This document shows, piece after piece, positions 31,576 through 43,122 of a DNA stretch of 64,000 nt. Positions within the stretch are counted from its first letter, which is position 1; the number at the start of each line of letters is the position of its first letter. A model generated the notes under the pieces. That model saw only the letters and a program-made list of their open reading frames with translations. It had not been told where the DNA came from and did no database searches. The DNA comes from Plutella xylostella (lineage: Eukaryota > Arthropoda > Insecta > Lepidoptera > Plutellidae), in NCBI RefSeq assembly GCF_932276165.1, contig NC_064009.1, positions 7,750,001 through 7,814,000 on the forward strand, given 5' to 3'. A program made the translations under genes and the position numbers.

Positions 31576-34500
31576 TAAATAATAATTGAATAATTATTCT
31601 GAAGAAGAGCCCACTGCTATTATTCCCGTGGTTTAGGGTTATCTGTTTAACCTGTGATTAATTAATTACACTTACCGTGGTTTAGTTTAGGGTTTAGGTA
31701 AGGCAATGCTTATTATAATTTAGAAAATGATTCCGTCTTTGTTTAATTAAATGGATCTGCTAAGGAAACTTAATTTAAAACTTTTTAATACTATTGTTAA
31801 TGTTTATTCAATCATTTAGTTACTAGACTATTGCTACTTGTCCAATCAGCCAAATTATGTTGAGCCTGCAAAACTTTTGAGCTCGTAATTGTAAAATAAG
31901 TATATGCTCTATACGAGTATTTTAATTTTAATTGTATCGCCCGGGATCAGATGCACTGTTCAGTCAGGAACGACCCATTTCGCGCACCCCTTGTGTCGTG
32001 TAGGTCCTTAATTGCTTATTTGTCGTACTTTTATTGTGAAGAAATTTATTCGCACAACTTATTTGAATAATTTTATTTGTTATATTATATTGTCAACCCG
32101 TGTCTAGACACTATAGAACAGAACAATAATGTTCTTTTAACTTTGACGGGTTATATACCTACTATTTTATTGAACTCTTTAAAGCGTGCAGGTCGGTAAT
32201 GATATTATAATTCCCATTTATAAAAATTCAGACCACAGGTTATGTAGATAAACTTTCTGTCTAGCTACATAGACATAAAGCCATGAATTTTTATACGCTG
32301 TAAAAATGAAACATCATTTGACCAACGTCAATACTTAAGCTTCGGTGTGTTAAGCTAATTAATACACAACAAAAGACAAAGTGTGAAACAAAAAATAGAA
32401 TAAAATTGTCTTTCACATTCATATTTTTTTTATTTTCTTATCACACACGTGATAACTCTGATAACCAACTTACATTTTACAGTTCTCAAGTTACATAACA
32501 CCCAAATTGGCGGCTTCAAATCACGTTACCATCGATACCACTTTGCGAGCGTAAACGGCGTACGATCGTGACCACACACCGCGGCTATCGGGCTTCGTGC
32601 CCGTCTAATACGATACGCAAATATTGACGAACGCATAATAGAGTGGACTCGGCCCTCGGAGGGCGAATATGACCCTTATCGACAGATACCCGCAAGAATG
32701 CTGCGTTCACTTGTTTGCACATTATTAAGCTGATTTTAAGACTTATTGATGAGCACCTCAGAATAGGTGTATCATGGTGGTTGTGCCGGGGAATTCAGGT
32801 TTAAGCTCCAGTAGTCTTTAGTGCAGCAATCATGATTTGCAACGGTTTGTTTTCATAGAGTTGCATTGATGTGATTGTCAATCCTATCCTGTGGGGTTAC
32901 CACCACCGAACATTAGCAATTAACGATCCATAAGCAGCGTCGCTCGATTGTCAAATCTGACGTATCTTGTATGAATGTGACTGATGTTTGACAGGCGAGC
33001 GACGCTGCCTATGAATTGTTAATTGCTAATGTGTCGGTGGTGGCACGGTAGCTGATATAGGATCATCTGCCTCTGATATAATGCTATGGTATGCTCTATG
33101 ACGCCCATTTTTACCTACTTAGGTAACTCTACAAAAACGTAGTAGGTAAGTAAAGTAGCAAGCAATAGTGAGATACTTCGTGTTACACCATATACACCTC
33201 AGTCGATTCTTCCACATTCACGGCCGGCGATAAGCGGTCATCAGAGGTGCGATCACAGGATTCGATACTAGACGATAAAGTTGTGTTGACCAGGGTTTGA
33301 GTAGTGTTGTCTCGCTTCGCTCGGCGCTCCAGGGTTTGCGGCATTGTTTTGCCTAACATGGAAAAAACAAATGTCAATTTTGGAACTAACAAATTTGCCT
33401 TACATTTTGACAGTAACAGTTGACGATTCGCAACGTAAACGGAGGTTTCGAATCTTATAGTCGCTGCACAGTTAGCGATGCTCCTAAATCGAATAAAGGC
33501 AAAGCGCCCACAATAAAACTACATTTGAATGTAACACGGGCGGTCCACTTCCGCGCCCGTTCATCTTTTGGAGCCTTTTTAGTGCCCCGACGACATCTTG
33601 TTTACATTATAGCAGTTAGCCGATATTGTTACCTGGCATATACCGGCATATTCCGGTATACCTGCTGTAAACTTGTATTTTAACCCAAATAAAACATTGT
33701 TAGCTGCGTATTTGGTTCTTGTTCGGATCGGTTTTATTGCTTTCTTTCGCCGTCGAGGAAATGTACGTCAGAGACTCATTTTATCCGTGAATATACTTAT
33801 ATTTGGAAATTAATTCGAGGAATTATTATACCATGTACCGGAGGCTGGTGAGATGTTAATTTACAATATTCAAATCCAAAACATGTCTAGTCTATGTAAA
33901 TAATTTCAGAATTTAACATTTTACGCCCAACAATAAATCGAAATGTAATGCACCCCAGCCCAGGATTACACTATTCACAGGAAGTTACGATCCTGTCATA
34001 AAGCTGACGTCCTTACAATACGTAACTGTAATCGTAAAGTTCATCCCCAAGTCATAACATTTAGCACGCAAGCAATTATCATTATTATTAGTATAGTATT
34101 AAAGTGCAGTGCAAAATGCAATTACGCTAAGTACGCCTTTGTCGGCAATCGATAAAGTTTAACGGTAGTCGGTACATATTCCATTTAAGTACTGAACAGG
34201 CATTATTTAGTCGATATGAAATGGAAAAAAGCTTGGTTTGAAAATAACTTTGTAGGTGCATTTGAGTAAATTTCACGCTTTCGCAGTCCAAAGGAAATGT
34301 CTTCATAAGACCAGACATTCTAGCTAAAAGAATTGCAAGACATTTTCTAGAACAACTTGGCAGGGGACACTGGATTTTTTGGCAATCTTACAAGATCCTA
34401 AGTAGGTGCTCTTTTAGCTTCAACCAGGTACCTCTACTTATGCCAGGATTTCAAGATACCGATGTTCTTAAATAGCATACGCATACTGAGTCATAGGTAA

Positions 34501-35660
34501 GCTGTAAAGGTATACTGCATTTAATCTTCTTTTAAACGTGAAATCTTTACAAAAGACCGTTATAGGCAGTTAGAAGACGCCCTACCCTATTTCCTCTTCC
34601 AATTATCTGCACTATTTAAATATGAAAGGAGCGAGCGCCCTATCAAACGCCATAAACTTTCAAATTTCGAATCTCGAACGAACCGCCACCGGCAGAGAAT
34701 AGGCGCAGGCGAAGATAGTTTCGCGAGCGATCCAACGTATTGTTATTTCAAGAAATATGGTACGTTTTTGTCGCTACACGCAGTTATTGTTGGATTTAGG
34801 AGTGCGGTTCGAATTTACGAGCTGCAAACTCTTTGTGCTGCGAGAAGGTTGGATGGGTATTAAATTTTCTTAAATGGCACTCTGATTGCAATGCTGCGCT
34901 CAAGTGGGTACAGATTTAAGTTGGCTTTATTGGCTGAGTGCGCGTTTTTGTACTCAAGTAGGTAGTTGCGAGCTTATTTATTAGCCGAGGGTGCGTGCCT
35001 TGTCTGATGATTTTGCGATTGTTGAGTTTTCAGAAATTATGAGTCTATCTAGTCTGTGTATTTATTATTATTGAAGTCCGTTCCGAGTAATGTATTTTTA
35101 TTGATTGCAGCATGATTGAATTCTCGGTGCGTTTATTCATTAAAGGTTTTAATGCATTGAGGGTGACATTTTAACTGCCCTTTACATGTTGCGTTTTATA
35201 GTCGCCACGCTACCCGCTTTACGATGTATTTAAGTGATGCAATAAAAACTAACTAGTAATTAATCTAGATTTTACACTGTTCATGGTGTTTACTTTGTTT
35301 AGAATTAAAATAACTCTTATAATAATAAAAAAATGTATATATGAAGTAATTTCACAGACAAGATACATATTCAATATCTTAAATTTTAGTACCTACATAA
35401 TATAATTTAGATTCAAAGATAATTGTTGCAGTTCATTACAGCTATTTTCTGATTAGTTCTCTGTAAAAAATATAGATGTCGCTAGTCGTCACAATTTAGT
35501 CCATAAAATAAACTTGCTTATTTTTAAAGTACACGGTTCAAAAACTATAAATATTATTTGGTCATGCATGCAGATATGTTATTACTATGTAAATAAATGC
35601 CATAAAATATTGCTACTAAAATATTGGATATAATTTAAAACCAAAAAACATACGTACGTC
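31576..35660. other. Region without recognised genes
   Basis: AT-rich sequence, apart from GC-richer unique stretches at about 32510-32700 and 33420-33720. A MITE lies at 32896-33046. No open frame here shows a known domain. Confidence 0.4.
32896..33046. mobile_element. Hairpin MITE, about 150 bp
   Basis: The left arm begins gttaccaccaccgaacatta and the right arm ends with the near inverse taatgtgtcggtggtggcac. The inner arms cagcgtcgctcg and cgagcgacgctg also pair. The loop is about 30 bp. It would fold into a long hairpin if transcribed. Confidence 0.75.
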
Positions 35661-35664
35661 CAGT

Positions 35665-35878
35665 ACGACCGAATGGCGTAGTGGTTAGTGACCCTGACTA
35701 CTGAGCCGATGGTCCCGGGTTCGATTCCCGGCTGGGGCAGATATCTGTTTTGTTCTCAGGTCTTGGATGTGCCCTTAAAATGGCAATAGGCCCGCCCCCT
35801 ATTACATTGGGACTAACGTAACACTCTGCCTACCCCGCAAGGGAGTACATTAGTACAAGGCGTGAGTGCGTGTGTGTT
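35665..35878 (+). mobile_element. tRNA-derived SINE, copy 4 (internal deletions)
   Basis: The tRNA-like head is complete. The body lacks two segments found in copies 1 and 3, including the gcgaaaagtgggtgcagc stretch. The tail ends in gtgtgt. Confidence 0.88.
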
Positions 35879-35879
35879 A

Positions 35880-38839
35880 AAACCAAAAAAACATAATATT
35901 GAGCATTAGTTGAAGATGAAATACTATATAGTAGATAGCTAACTCCATAAATATAAATATCTAAAACAAACAGTTATTCTCAGTGCGCATCACTAAATCA
36001 CTGGAATCCATACGATGGATTATAAACTAGATTTATACAACATCTAGCGAAAAAACTAAATTCTCACATGCATCTTACAGAGAAGTTTACTGAATAATTT
36101 ACTATTAATGAAATTTATTATAAATACCATGTACATACAGTTACATCTTGCTTACACAATCTATGAATCATGACCATGTATGTTGTGTTTGTTTAATTGT
36201 GAAGGTACATAAGGCATTGAGTGAAAAAAATATTGAGTTGAATATTTTTCTTATTAAATACAAATACCTAGATAATTTCGTTAAAAATATAAAATTGTGA
36301 ATGTACAGTGTTAACTTACTATTGAGTCCTTGTCCCCCGCCGAAACATCAGTAATACCTATACTTATATATACTTACTTGTTATGTATTATATAACATTA
36401 TATTTATATAAATCCTTGTACATTCTGCCTAACAACATTGTAACAGAATCAGACATTTTATATAATATATTTGTTATCTTAATTTACAATAGGTACGTTC
36501 TAAATAGATTAAAACATTCAGAGCCACTAAACTGGCGTCATTCTCAATTTATTTTATTAATAAAGATAAGGAAATACTCGTATAAAATATTCGACCACTT
36601 ATCTTCCTGACAAAAATGCTATATTTTTTCTTTCTTTCCTCAATTTGTCGTCTCATTTATTTGGTGCCAAATGAGTTTTCCCATGACCCTGAATCGGTAT
36701 TTATTTCAGTTGAGCGTGGAAATTTCTTTACTAAGTTTCGGTGACTAATAAAATGAAGCTATCCGGTGTCCTGATATTGTTCAATCATGTTCAACTTGTA
36801 GTAGTCCAGTACTTTTCTGAGCCATGCCTCTGGGCATCCAGTCAGATTCAATGCAACCCTAGGACTGTTCCACCACCGCTTAACACTGGTTAGTTGGCAC
36901 TTTTATTACCTTACTATTTTTAAACTCTCACTTCCATCAAAAGGTTGTCTGGTAAAGAACTATACGTAATAAGGCCGCCTTTTTCTGTTTTTATTTCTAA
37001 TTAGACTTTTTTGTATTTCTATGTTTTTGGTGCAAAAAAAGAGTTTAGCTTTGTAATAAAGGTAAGCTTAAAATCCAGTAGCGGTTACCATGTGAGATGG
37101 TTGGTGTATTTTCATCCGGATATCCGGGTTAGGGTTATCAAACTATGTCACTCGCCGTGACTCGCCCAACAACAAACAACGCTTTGTCTATTTTATCTGC
37201 TCGACCCATTTCCCACTAAATTAAGCATGAATGTAAGTGGTTACATGCTTTTTATCGCTTCTGTTCCTTTGCAAGTTTCCTTTGATGTCACCGCTTATGA
37301 ATTTTTATTTAGTTTAAAGTGCAAGGGTTTGTCTCATCTTCAAAGTGTCGTTTTTTTTTAAATTCGATTACGAGTATGTGAATTAGATCGCCGTCTTCAT
37401 TTAGTTATAATTTATCTCGGGAATTCACTTTTATTTGGTTCAAATTGAATGATTCGATACTGAAAGTAGGTCAGGAACGCTTTAACATCCAGTAACCCGA
37501 TATATGTATTAATCGGTATTTTCATATTAAGATGAAGTGGATATCATAATCTAGTTTTCTAAATTCGCATAAATACGGAGCAAAATATTATCCGATAGTA
37601 GAATATGACTTTATAGGTCACATTAGCAATACATACATAACAATACTTATAATTATATAAATTAGGAACGATACTGATTAATTATGAACCAAAACTTTTG
37701 TACAGACGTTACAGTCGAACCATCCCACCTTAACAGTTAAAACAACAGAATCGCACAGCATATACCAATGTAAAGACTGGTAGAAAATGCTTTTAGCATT
37801 AAGTCCACCCTTTGTACACTTATTTATATATTTGTGCAATAAAGGATTAAATAATAATAAATAAAGTTATTCCACTACTCCGCCGACACATAATGAACAC
37901 TTCGAGTGAGCGTTTCGGCTGAGATTTATAGCGAGTCGGCAGTTTTTCAGCTGTAGCCCAGTTCCACGCATCCTTGGATGTAAATGAATGGGCTCGAGCG
38001 ATGCCGTCTCAATGTCAACGCGAAAACGTGTCGCATCATAGTGTGGGGGTAAAAGGTGGTGAAATGAAAAGTGTGCAAGTTTTTTTTCCGGTCGAGTGTT
38101 TCGGATTTTTAGGAAGGTTTCGTTTTTGGCGGACAGCAAATTTATTCATTACTTCTTTATTATGGTGTATAATTAAGTATAAGCTGTCATTGTCAAATAA
38201 AGTCTTATCTTTCTTTCTTTTTTAGTCGCAGTCGTAGTTTATTAGTGTGTTGGTGACAAACACTTGAGATATAATATGTTGTATTCATAATCTATAAAGA
38301 AGACATTTCCTTACTTTTGATTAGTAATTACATAATTATTTTTTCATTGTAACGGACATATTGTCCCATCACTAGTCGCGAATAAAAATGGCCAAGGTCT
38401 CCGAAAATCACGTGAGAAAATGAAACTGCGTAGGATACTTTATTTGAGGTGATATTTATTCAGCGGATCGGCGGTGACTATAAGTGATTTTTATTTGCCT
38501 GTGATTATGTTTCGACTCTGTTTCCTAGATGTAGGCGCGCGTTCTTGTAAATGCGTGTTTCTTTTTGACATTTTAAAAAGGAAAACTTTCTGCATTCATT
38601 AATTGTATGACGTGTTGTTTGAATAGTTGAATATTCCTAGACAGTAAACATATACAGTTTCCTGGAATAAGTGCACTAAACTGCATAAATGTATGAATTG
38701 TGTTTCCGTAATGAAATTTATATTCAAACGTTGAAGGCAGACAATCAGGCAGCTAGAATTTCTAAACCGTTTGCATCGTTCGTTACATTAGTAAAATGTC
38801 AACAACATTCCTATTTCGTAAATCTAAATTATGCTTTTG
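35880..38839. other. Region with LINE tails only
   Basis: Contains LINE 3' fragments at 36935-36985 (aaggttgtctgg, aaggccgcc) and 37768-37862. The rest is AT-rich, with no recognised gene. Confidence 0.4.
37768..37862 (+). mobile_element. LINE 3' end with polyadenylation signal
   Basis: The block gcttttagcattaagtccac followed by gtgcaataaaggattaaata matches, in reverse, the sequence at 58750-58880. Shorter minus-strand fragments of the same family lie at 42505-42565 and 52158-52235. Only the untranslated end is present. Confidence 0.65.
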
Positions 38840-38887
38840 TTTTTTTCAGGTAAGCAACTTTAACGCAAACATCCGATGTCAACACAG
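38834..38887 (+). promoter_or_regulatory. Candidate recursive-splice (ratchet) site
   Basis: A pyrimidine-rich tract (gcttttgtttttttcag) runs directly into a donor (gtaagc), so acceptor and donor abut at 38849/38850. This is the form of ratchet sites that remove long insect introns stepwise. A second donor (cag|gtaaat) lies 38 nt on, as in exon-defined ratchet sites. It lies about 25 kb into the gene-poor stretch after the candidate leader exon. Confidence 0.4.
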
Positions 38888-41248
38888 GTAAATGACCGCT
38901 GAAACCTGAAAACATAATACATATTGGTGAAAAAACGCAATATTAGTAAACAAGAGAGTGTTGCACAATGTTAGGAATGTTTGTTGCGATTCGGTGAATC
39001 AGCAACACAAAGTGTCTGATGCACTCAGTACAGTCAGATAGATTAATATGTGTATACTTTAGAATAAATTCTGTCTCTGAAAGTTTGAATGTGAAAAAAA
39101 CTGCTCCTACACATAATTAAACGGTTAATCTTAACCGTATTTTATAAAATGTTGTAGACTTTGGGCCTTAGGTTTGTCACTGACCCGTTGGGTTATGTTA
39201 CTGTTATTTTGTATGATTACTAATTTAAATTTCAAAATTTGCAATTACGTCTATATAACACAGAGTTACCATAAATAAAGGTATTCGTATAAATAAAACA
39301 TAGGGTAGACTGTACCACAGTGCACTTGCCAAGTGGCGTACATTGTACTACATACAGTATTACATATATTATATACATGCATGTACTGCATTAGAGCATG
39401 TGACCAGTTTAATAATTTACACTTATTGTGCAATAACTGCTGGACAGTTTCATTTTGATGCATCATCACTGGTGTTGTTATTTTCTAGTTAGAACGGACA
39501 TGCGTTTTGCCTACTTTATTGGGAGCTATGTTTTTCTTCTACATATTATGAATGTCTTTCTCTATATGATAGGCTAAACTTAATACATTATTAGTATGTA
39601 CTATGTATGTATTTGGTATCACAAACACACTAAATTACTTAGGATATCCGATAAAAAATATAATCTTGCAATACTCACGTGGAATTATGACGAAAATGCT
39701 GAAATAAAACTCAGTAGTATGCACAAATTATCTAATCAAACCATAGAGTATATTAGAGGAGCAAGTAGTGATTAGGAAAATCCATGCTGAAATGTGTGTC
39801 CACAACACGTGATGATTACATACAGCCGGCGCCAGTGGGTCAGTGTGCCAAACTGTAGCGGGGGTACAGTCGTGGAGTGCCAGACGATCTAACATATTCT
39901 GGGAACAAAATTACGTTTGATTTGTGGAGGTTATTTTTGATCGTGATAAAATGATAGTGTTATTTTCACAGTTGAGTTTGGGTTTAAGATGGAAAAATAA
40001 GCTGCTGATTGCAGGAGAACGAATAATTTTATGAACGTATGGTAAACATAACTACATAGCTTTGATGGATCTCATTTAAAAAACATATTGCGAAGCCGTT
40101 TTATGTACAAATTTTAACAAACATTTAAAACAATGTTTTATCAAAAAAATTGTAATAATTCATAGATTTGGTAAGTTTAGTTTCAGTACCCCCGCTATAC
40201 TATACTAGCTAGCTATTTGTACACGCACACTACACTAGCTTATTTCACACGGTGGCGCTATCTACTTCTAGCATATCTATGATCTACCTCTAGCGTATCT
40301 ATGATCTGATATATTACGGTTATGAAGACTGAAGCCATGGCGTCAAGCATAGATTACACTCTACGGCATTTTCTTATCTTAAAATTCATATACCTACCAT
40401 AGAAAGGTCTTCTACAAATATTTGTAATAGCGATAAACTTTTTGTTCTACGAAATAGTTGTCAGCTGATAAAATGGTATGATTTTTTGTTACCATGTATT
40501 TGTTGATATGTTTTTTCATCGATAAGAATATGATTTTTTCATACTTTTTTTCAATTTGTTAGGTGACGCATCTTACGACTAGCTAGTCCAATCTACGTGG
40601 GGTAGTCAGAGGTGAGTCATGGGGTAGTTAGACTTGCCAGATGTCAGATATGACTCACAACTTCACAAGCAAAACAACAGTTTACCACTCCACATTATTT
40701 ATACTAATTTGATGGATTGGATTATCACTAAAGCCAAATCTCAGTCCAATATTACATCCCATAATATCCATGTAATATTATTTTCTGTACATTTTGTCAC
40801 GGCCACGCCAGCTGCATAAAAATAAGGCATTTTCTCCCTAAAACGTGTAAAAACTCCCCCCGAATAACGTCTATTACGACACAAAGAGTCGCCATTAGCC
40901 GTCTTAAAGTCGTCCACGTCTGGCCCCTGCCCATGCAGGCGTATTCTACTCTAAAGGAGAGTAAATTTGTTGCGGTTTCTGCTAGGTGATTCTTTGGATG
41001 AATTGAAAAATGGATTTGAAAACTGATTTTGTGATAATGTAAGCTGCGCGTGTACGGACGGTCTATCCCCGCCTGATCTGTTCTGTATATTTATTTTCGT
41101 GGCACTCTGGGCAGACAGCGAGAGACGCTAATCTGACTGGCCAATATTTTCACCACAGTTACAAACCCAACCAAACCAAGCTATAGTATAGCTAGTGTTC
41201 ATCACTGTATCAAATTAAATCAAAAATTATTTCTTTGCAAAAACTTGT
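38888..41248. other. AT-rich region without recognised genes
   Basis: There is a short direct duplication near 40265-40310 (two copies of ctagc/gtatctatgatct). No domain or RNA gene seen. The stretch ggggtagtcagaggtgagtc near 40600 recurs, inverted, at about 45635 (cctctgactacccc). Confidence 0.35.
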
Positions 41249-41419
41249 ATGGCTAAGAAAAAGCTGAACATAGTGGAATACACAGATCCAAATAGCGAAG
41301 TTGAAACCAAAGATGAAATAGGAAATATGTTTAGACCAGAATCGGGAGGCTGGTCAATAAAGATATTACACGGAGCTGCAAAGACCATTACTGATAACAT
41401 CGTTACTGACGAGTCTTAG
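41249..41419 (+). CDS. Small ORF of 56 residues (unrecognised)
   Basis: The frame opens MAKKKLNIVEYTDPNSEVET and ends ITDNIVTDES. Its composition is balanced and soluble, with charged N-terminus and a GGW near the middle, and looks more like real protein than the usual AT-rich noise around it. The ATG follows a 40-bp AT-rich leader-like stretch. No intron signals are seen. It could be a small gene, a terminal exon, or part of a retrocopy. I do not recognise the family. Confidence 0.35.
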   Translation: MAKKKLNIVEYTDPNSEVETKDEIGNMFRPESGGWSIKILHGAAKTITDNIVTDES

Positions 41420-42017
41420 TAGGGTGACCACGACTTTACATTGAACATGAGACACTGGAAGACTTTTTTTGTCGATATGACCCATTGTTTCACTGCTTTG
41501 ATTATGTAATTTTATATATCGTCTACAGGTCACTCCTGCGCCCACAGCATGGTATGTTCTACGTAGATAAAAAACACATTCGTCCCACTATTCACCTCGT
41601 TGCGCTTAACGAGTATCACGATATAGTTACCCTTATCTATTTATAAACTATAATAGCTTTATTAAACAACTTTGCGTACGGTGTACTCCATACACGAAAA
41701 TTAGTCAAGCCATACAGTATTTACCGCTTTTTCGTCCTTTTTGTACGGCCTTTTTTTTCGGTCATGTGCACCTCTGTTCCACTGCTTCCCTACAGATACT
41801 ATCTGTTTTGCCTAATAACACAAAGTACGGAATTACCTAAGTAAATTGTGAACACCCTGTAGGGGTCCGCTAACGCGTCCAATTCGCGGCTACATTATCT
41901 CGTGTCAGGACTCAGAGGGCGACCGACACGACACGTCCTCTCCTCTAGTGTCCTTTCATGTTCCCAGTGTTAGCTAAATATAGCTTGTTGTTTAGAAGTT
42001 GTCTATCTATAAATATA

Positions 42018-42217
42018 ACTAGCTGTGCCCGCGAGCTTCGCTTCGCCTTAAAAAGTTTTCCCGTGGGAATTCCGGGATAAAAAGTAGCCTATGTTCTTTC
42101 CCAGGGTCTATACTATATGTATGCCAAATTTCATTCAAATCCGTTTAGAGGTTTTGGCGTGAAAGAGTAACAGACAGACAGACACAGTTACTTTCGCATT
42201 TATAATATTAGTTAGGA
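42018..42217 (-). mobile_element. Helitron-like element, copy 4
   Basis: Inverted copy running from actagctgtgcccgcgagct to gtctgtct units and attagttagga. Few gtct repeats remain. Copy 5 lies 20 bp to the right in the same orientation. Confidence 0.85.
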
Positions 42218-42236
42218 TGTAAATAAATATTAATAT

Positions 42237-42388
42237 ACTAGCTGTTCCCGCGCGCTTCGCTTCGCCTTAAAAAGTTTTCCCGTGGGAATTCCGGGATAAA
42301 AAGTAGCCTATGTTCTTTCCTAGGGTCTAGACCGTATGTATACCAAATTTCATCCAAATCCGTTCAGTAGTTTTGGCGTGAAAGAGTA

Positions 42389-42423
<35 letters not shown>

Positions 42424-42456
42424 CAGTTACTTTCGCATTTATAATATTAGTTAGGA
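42237..42456 (-). mobile_element. Helitron-like element, copy 5
   Basis: Inverted full copy with about eight gtct units. It starts actagctgttcccgcgcgct and ends attagttaggat. It differs slightly from copy 4, so the two are separate insertions rather than one duplication. Confidence 0.85.
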
Positions 42457-42984
42457 TTATTATCATATAATTCTTAAATACACATATTATAAAATAAATA
42501 AACCTACAAATAGTGGACTTAATTGCCAGTCAACCCACAGGAGGTACAGGAAAATTATCTAATAAGGTGTATTAGACTGCTTTGGTAGTTTAGAGGTCAC
42601 TTTGGCTGATTCAAATTTATGCAGTGAGTTTATCAATATTGTCTAAGTCATATTAATTAATCGTCACAATCCGTAAAAGTATTCAATGTAATACGTATGA
42701 GGTTTTAAAATATCGTCGGTTCCTTTTTTAAACTTTGAGGTTTTTATATGTGTTTTGTTAGTCATAAGTCAGCCCCATATTTCGCAATTCTTCAGACATT
42801 GGCAAATTAACTAACCCATATGCGGACAAGCTCTTTAACCGATTGAATTACACTCCCAAGAATGCATCTGAATGACCAACATTTTCCTTGCATTGATACT
42901 AAAACAATCAGTACACTTGAGTTCACATAATTTGCAATACATAAGGCCATATTTGGCATTTCGAACGAGCGTATCGAATGTTCC

Positions 42985-43121
42985 AGGGGAGCACTCTATA
43001 TGACGAAAAACGAGATTTTGGAGCGCTGCTACGTGAGCCACGGCTTTATCTCGTTGTATTAGACGTGGCGATTGCACGGCAGCTCTCGTTTGTTAGTTTT
43101 TCGTCAGTATAGAGTGACCCT
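42985..43121. mobile_element. 137-bp MITE with ends gggg/cactctatatgacgaaaaac
   Basis: Left end cactctatatgacgaaaaac and right end gtttttcgtcagtatagagtg are imperfect inverses. The centre holds tttatctcgttgtatta. Related copies: 47189-47479 and 58312-58425. Confidence 0.7.
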
Positions 43122-43122
43122 C

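Noticed and set aside
37867..38139. 90-residue minus-strand ORF
   Set aside because: No domain, next to a LINE tail, and no supporting splice sites.
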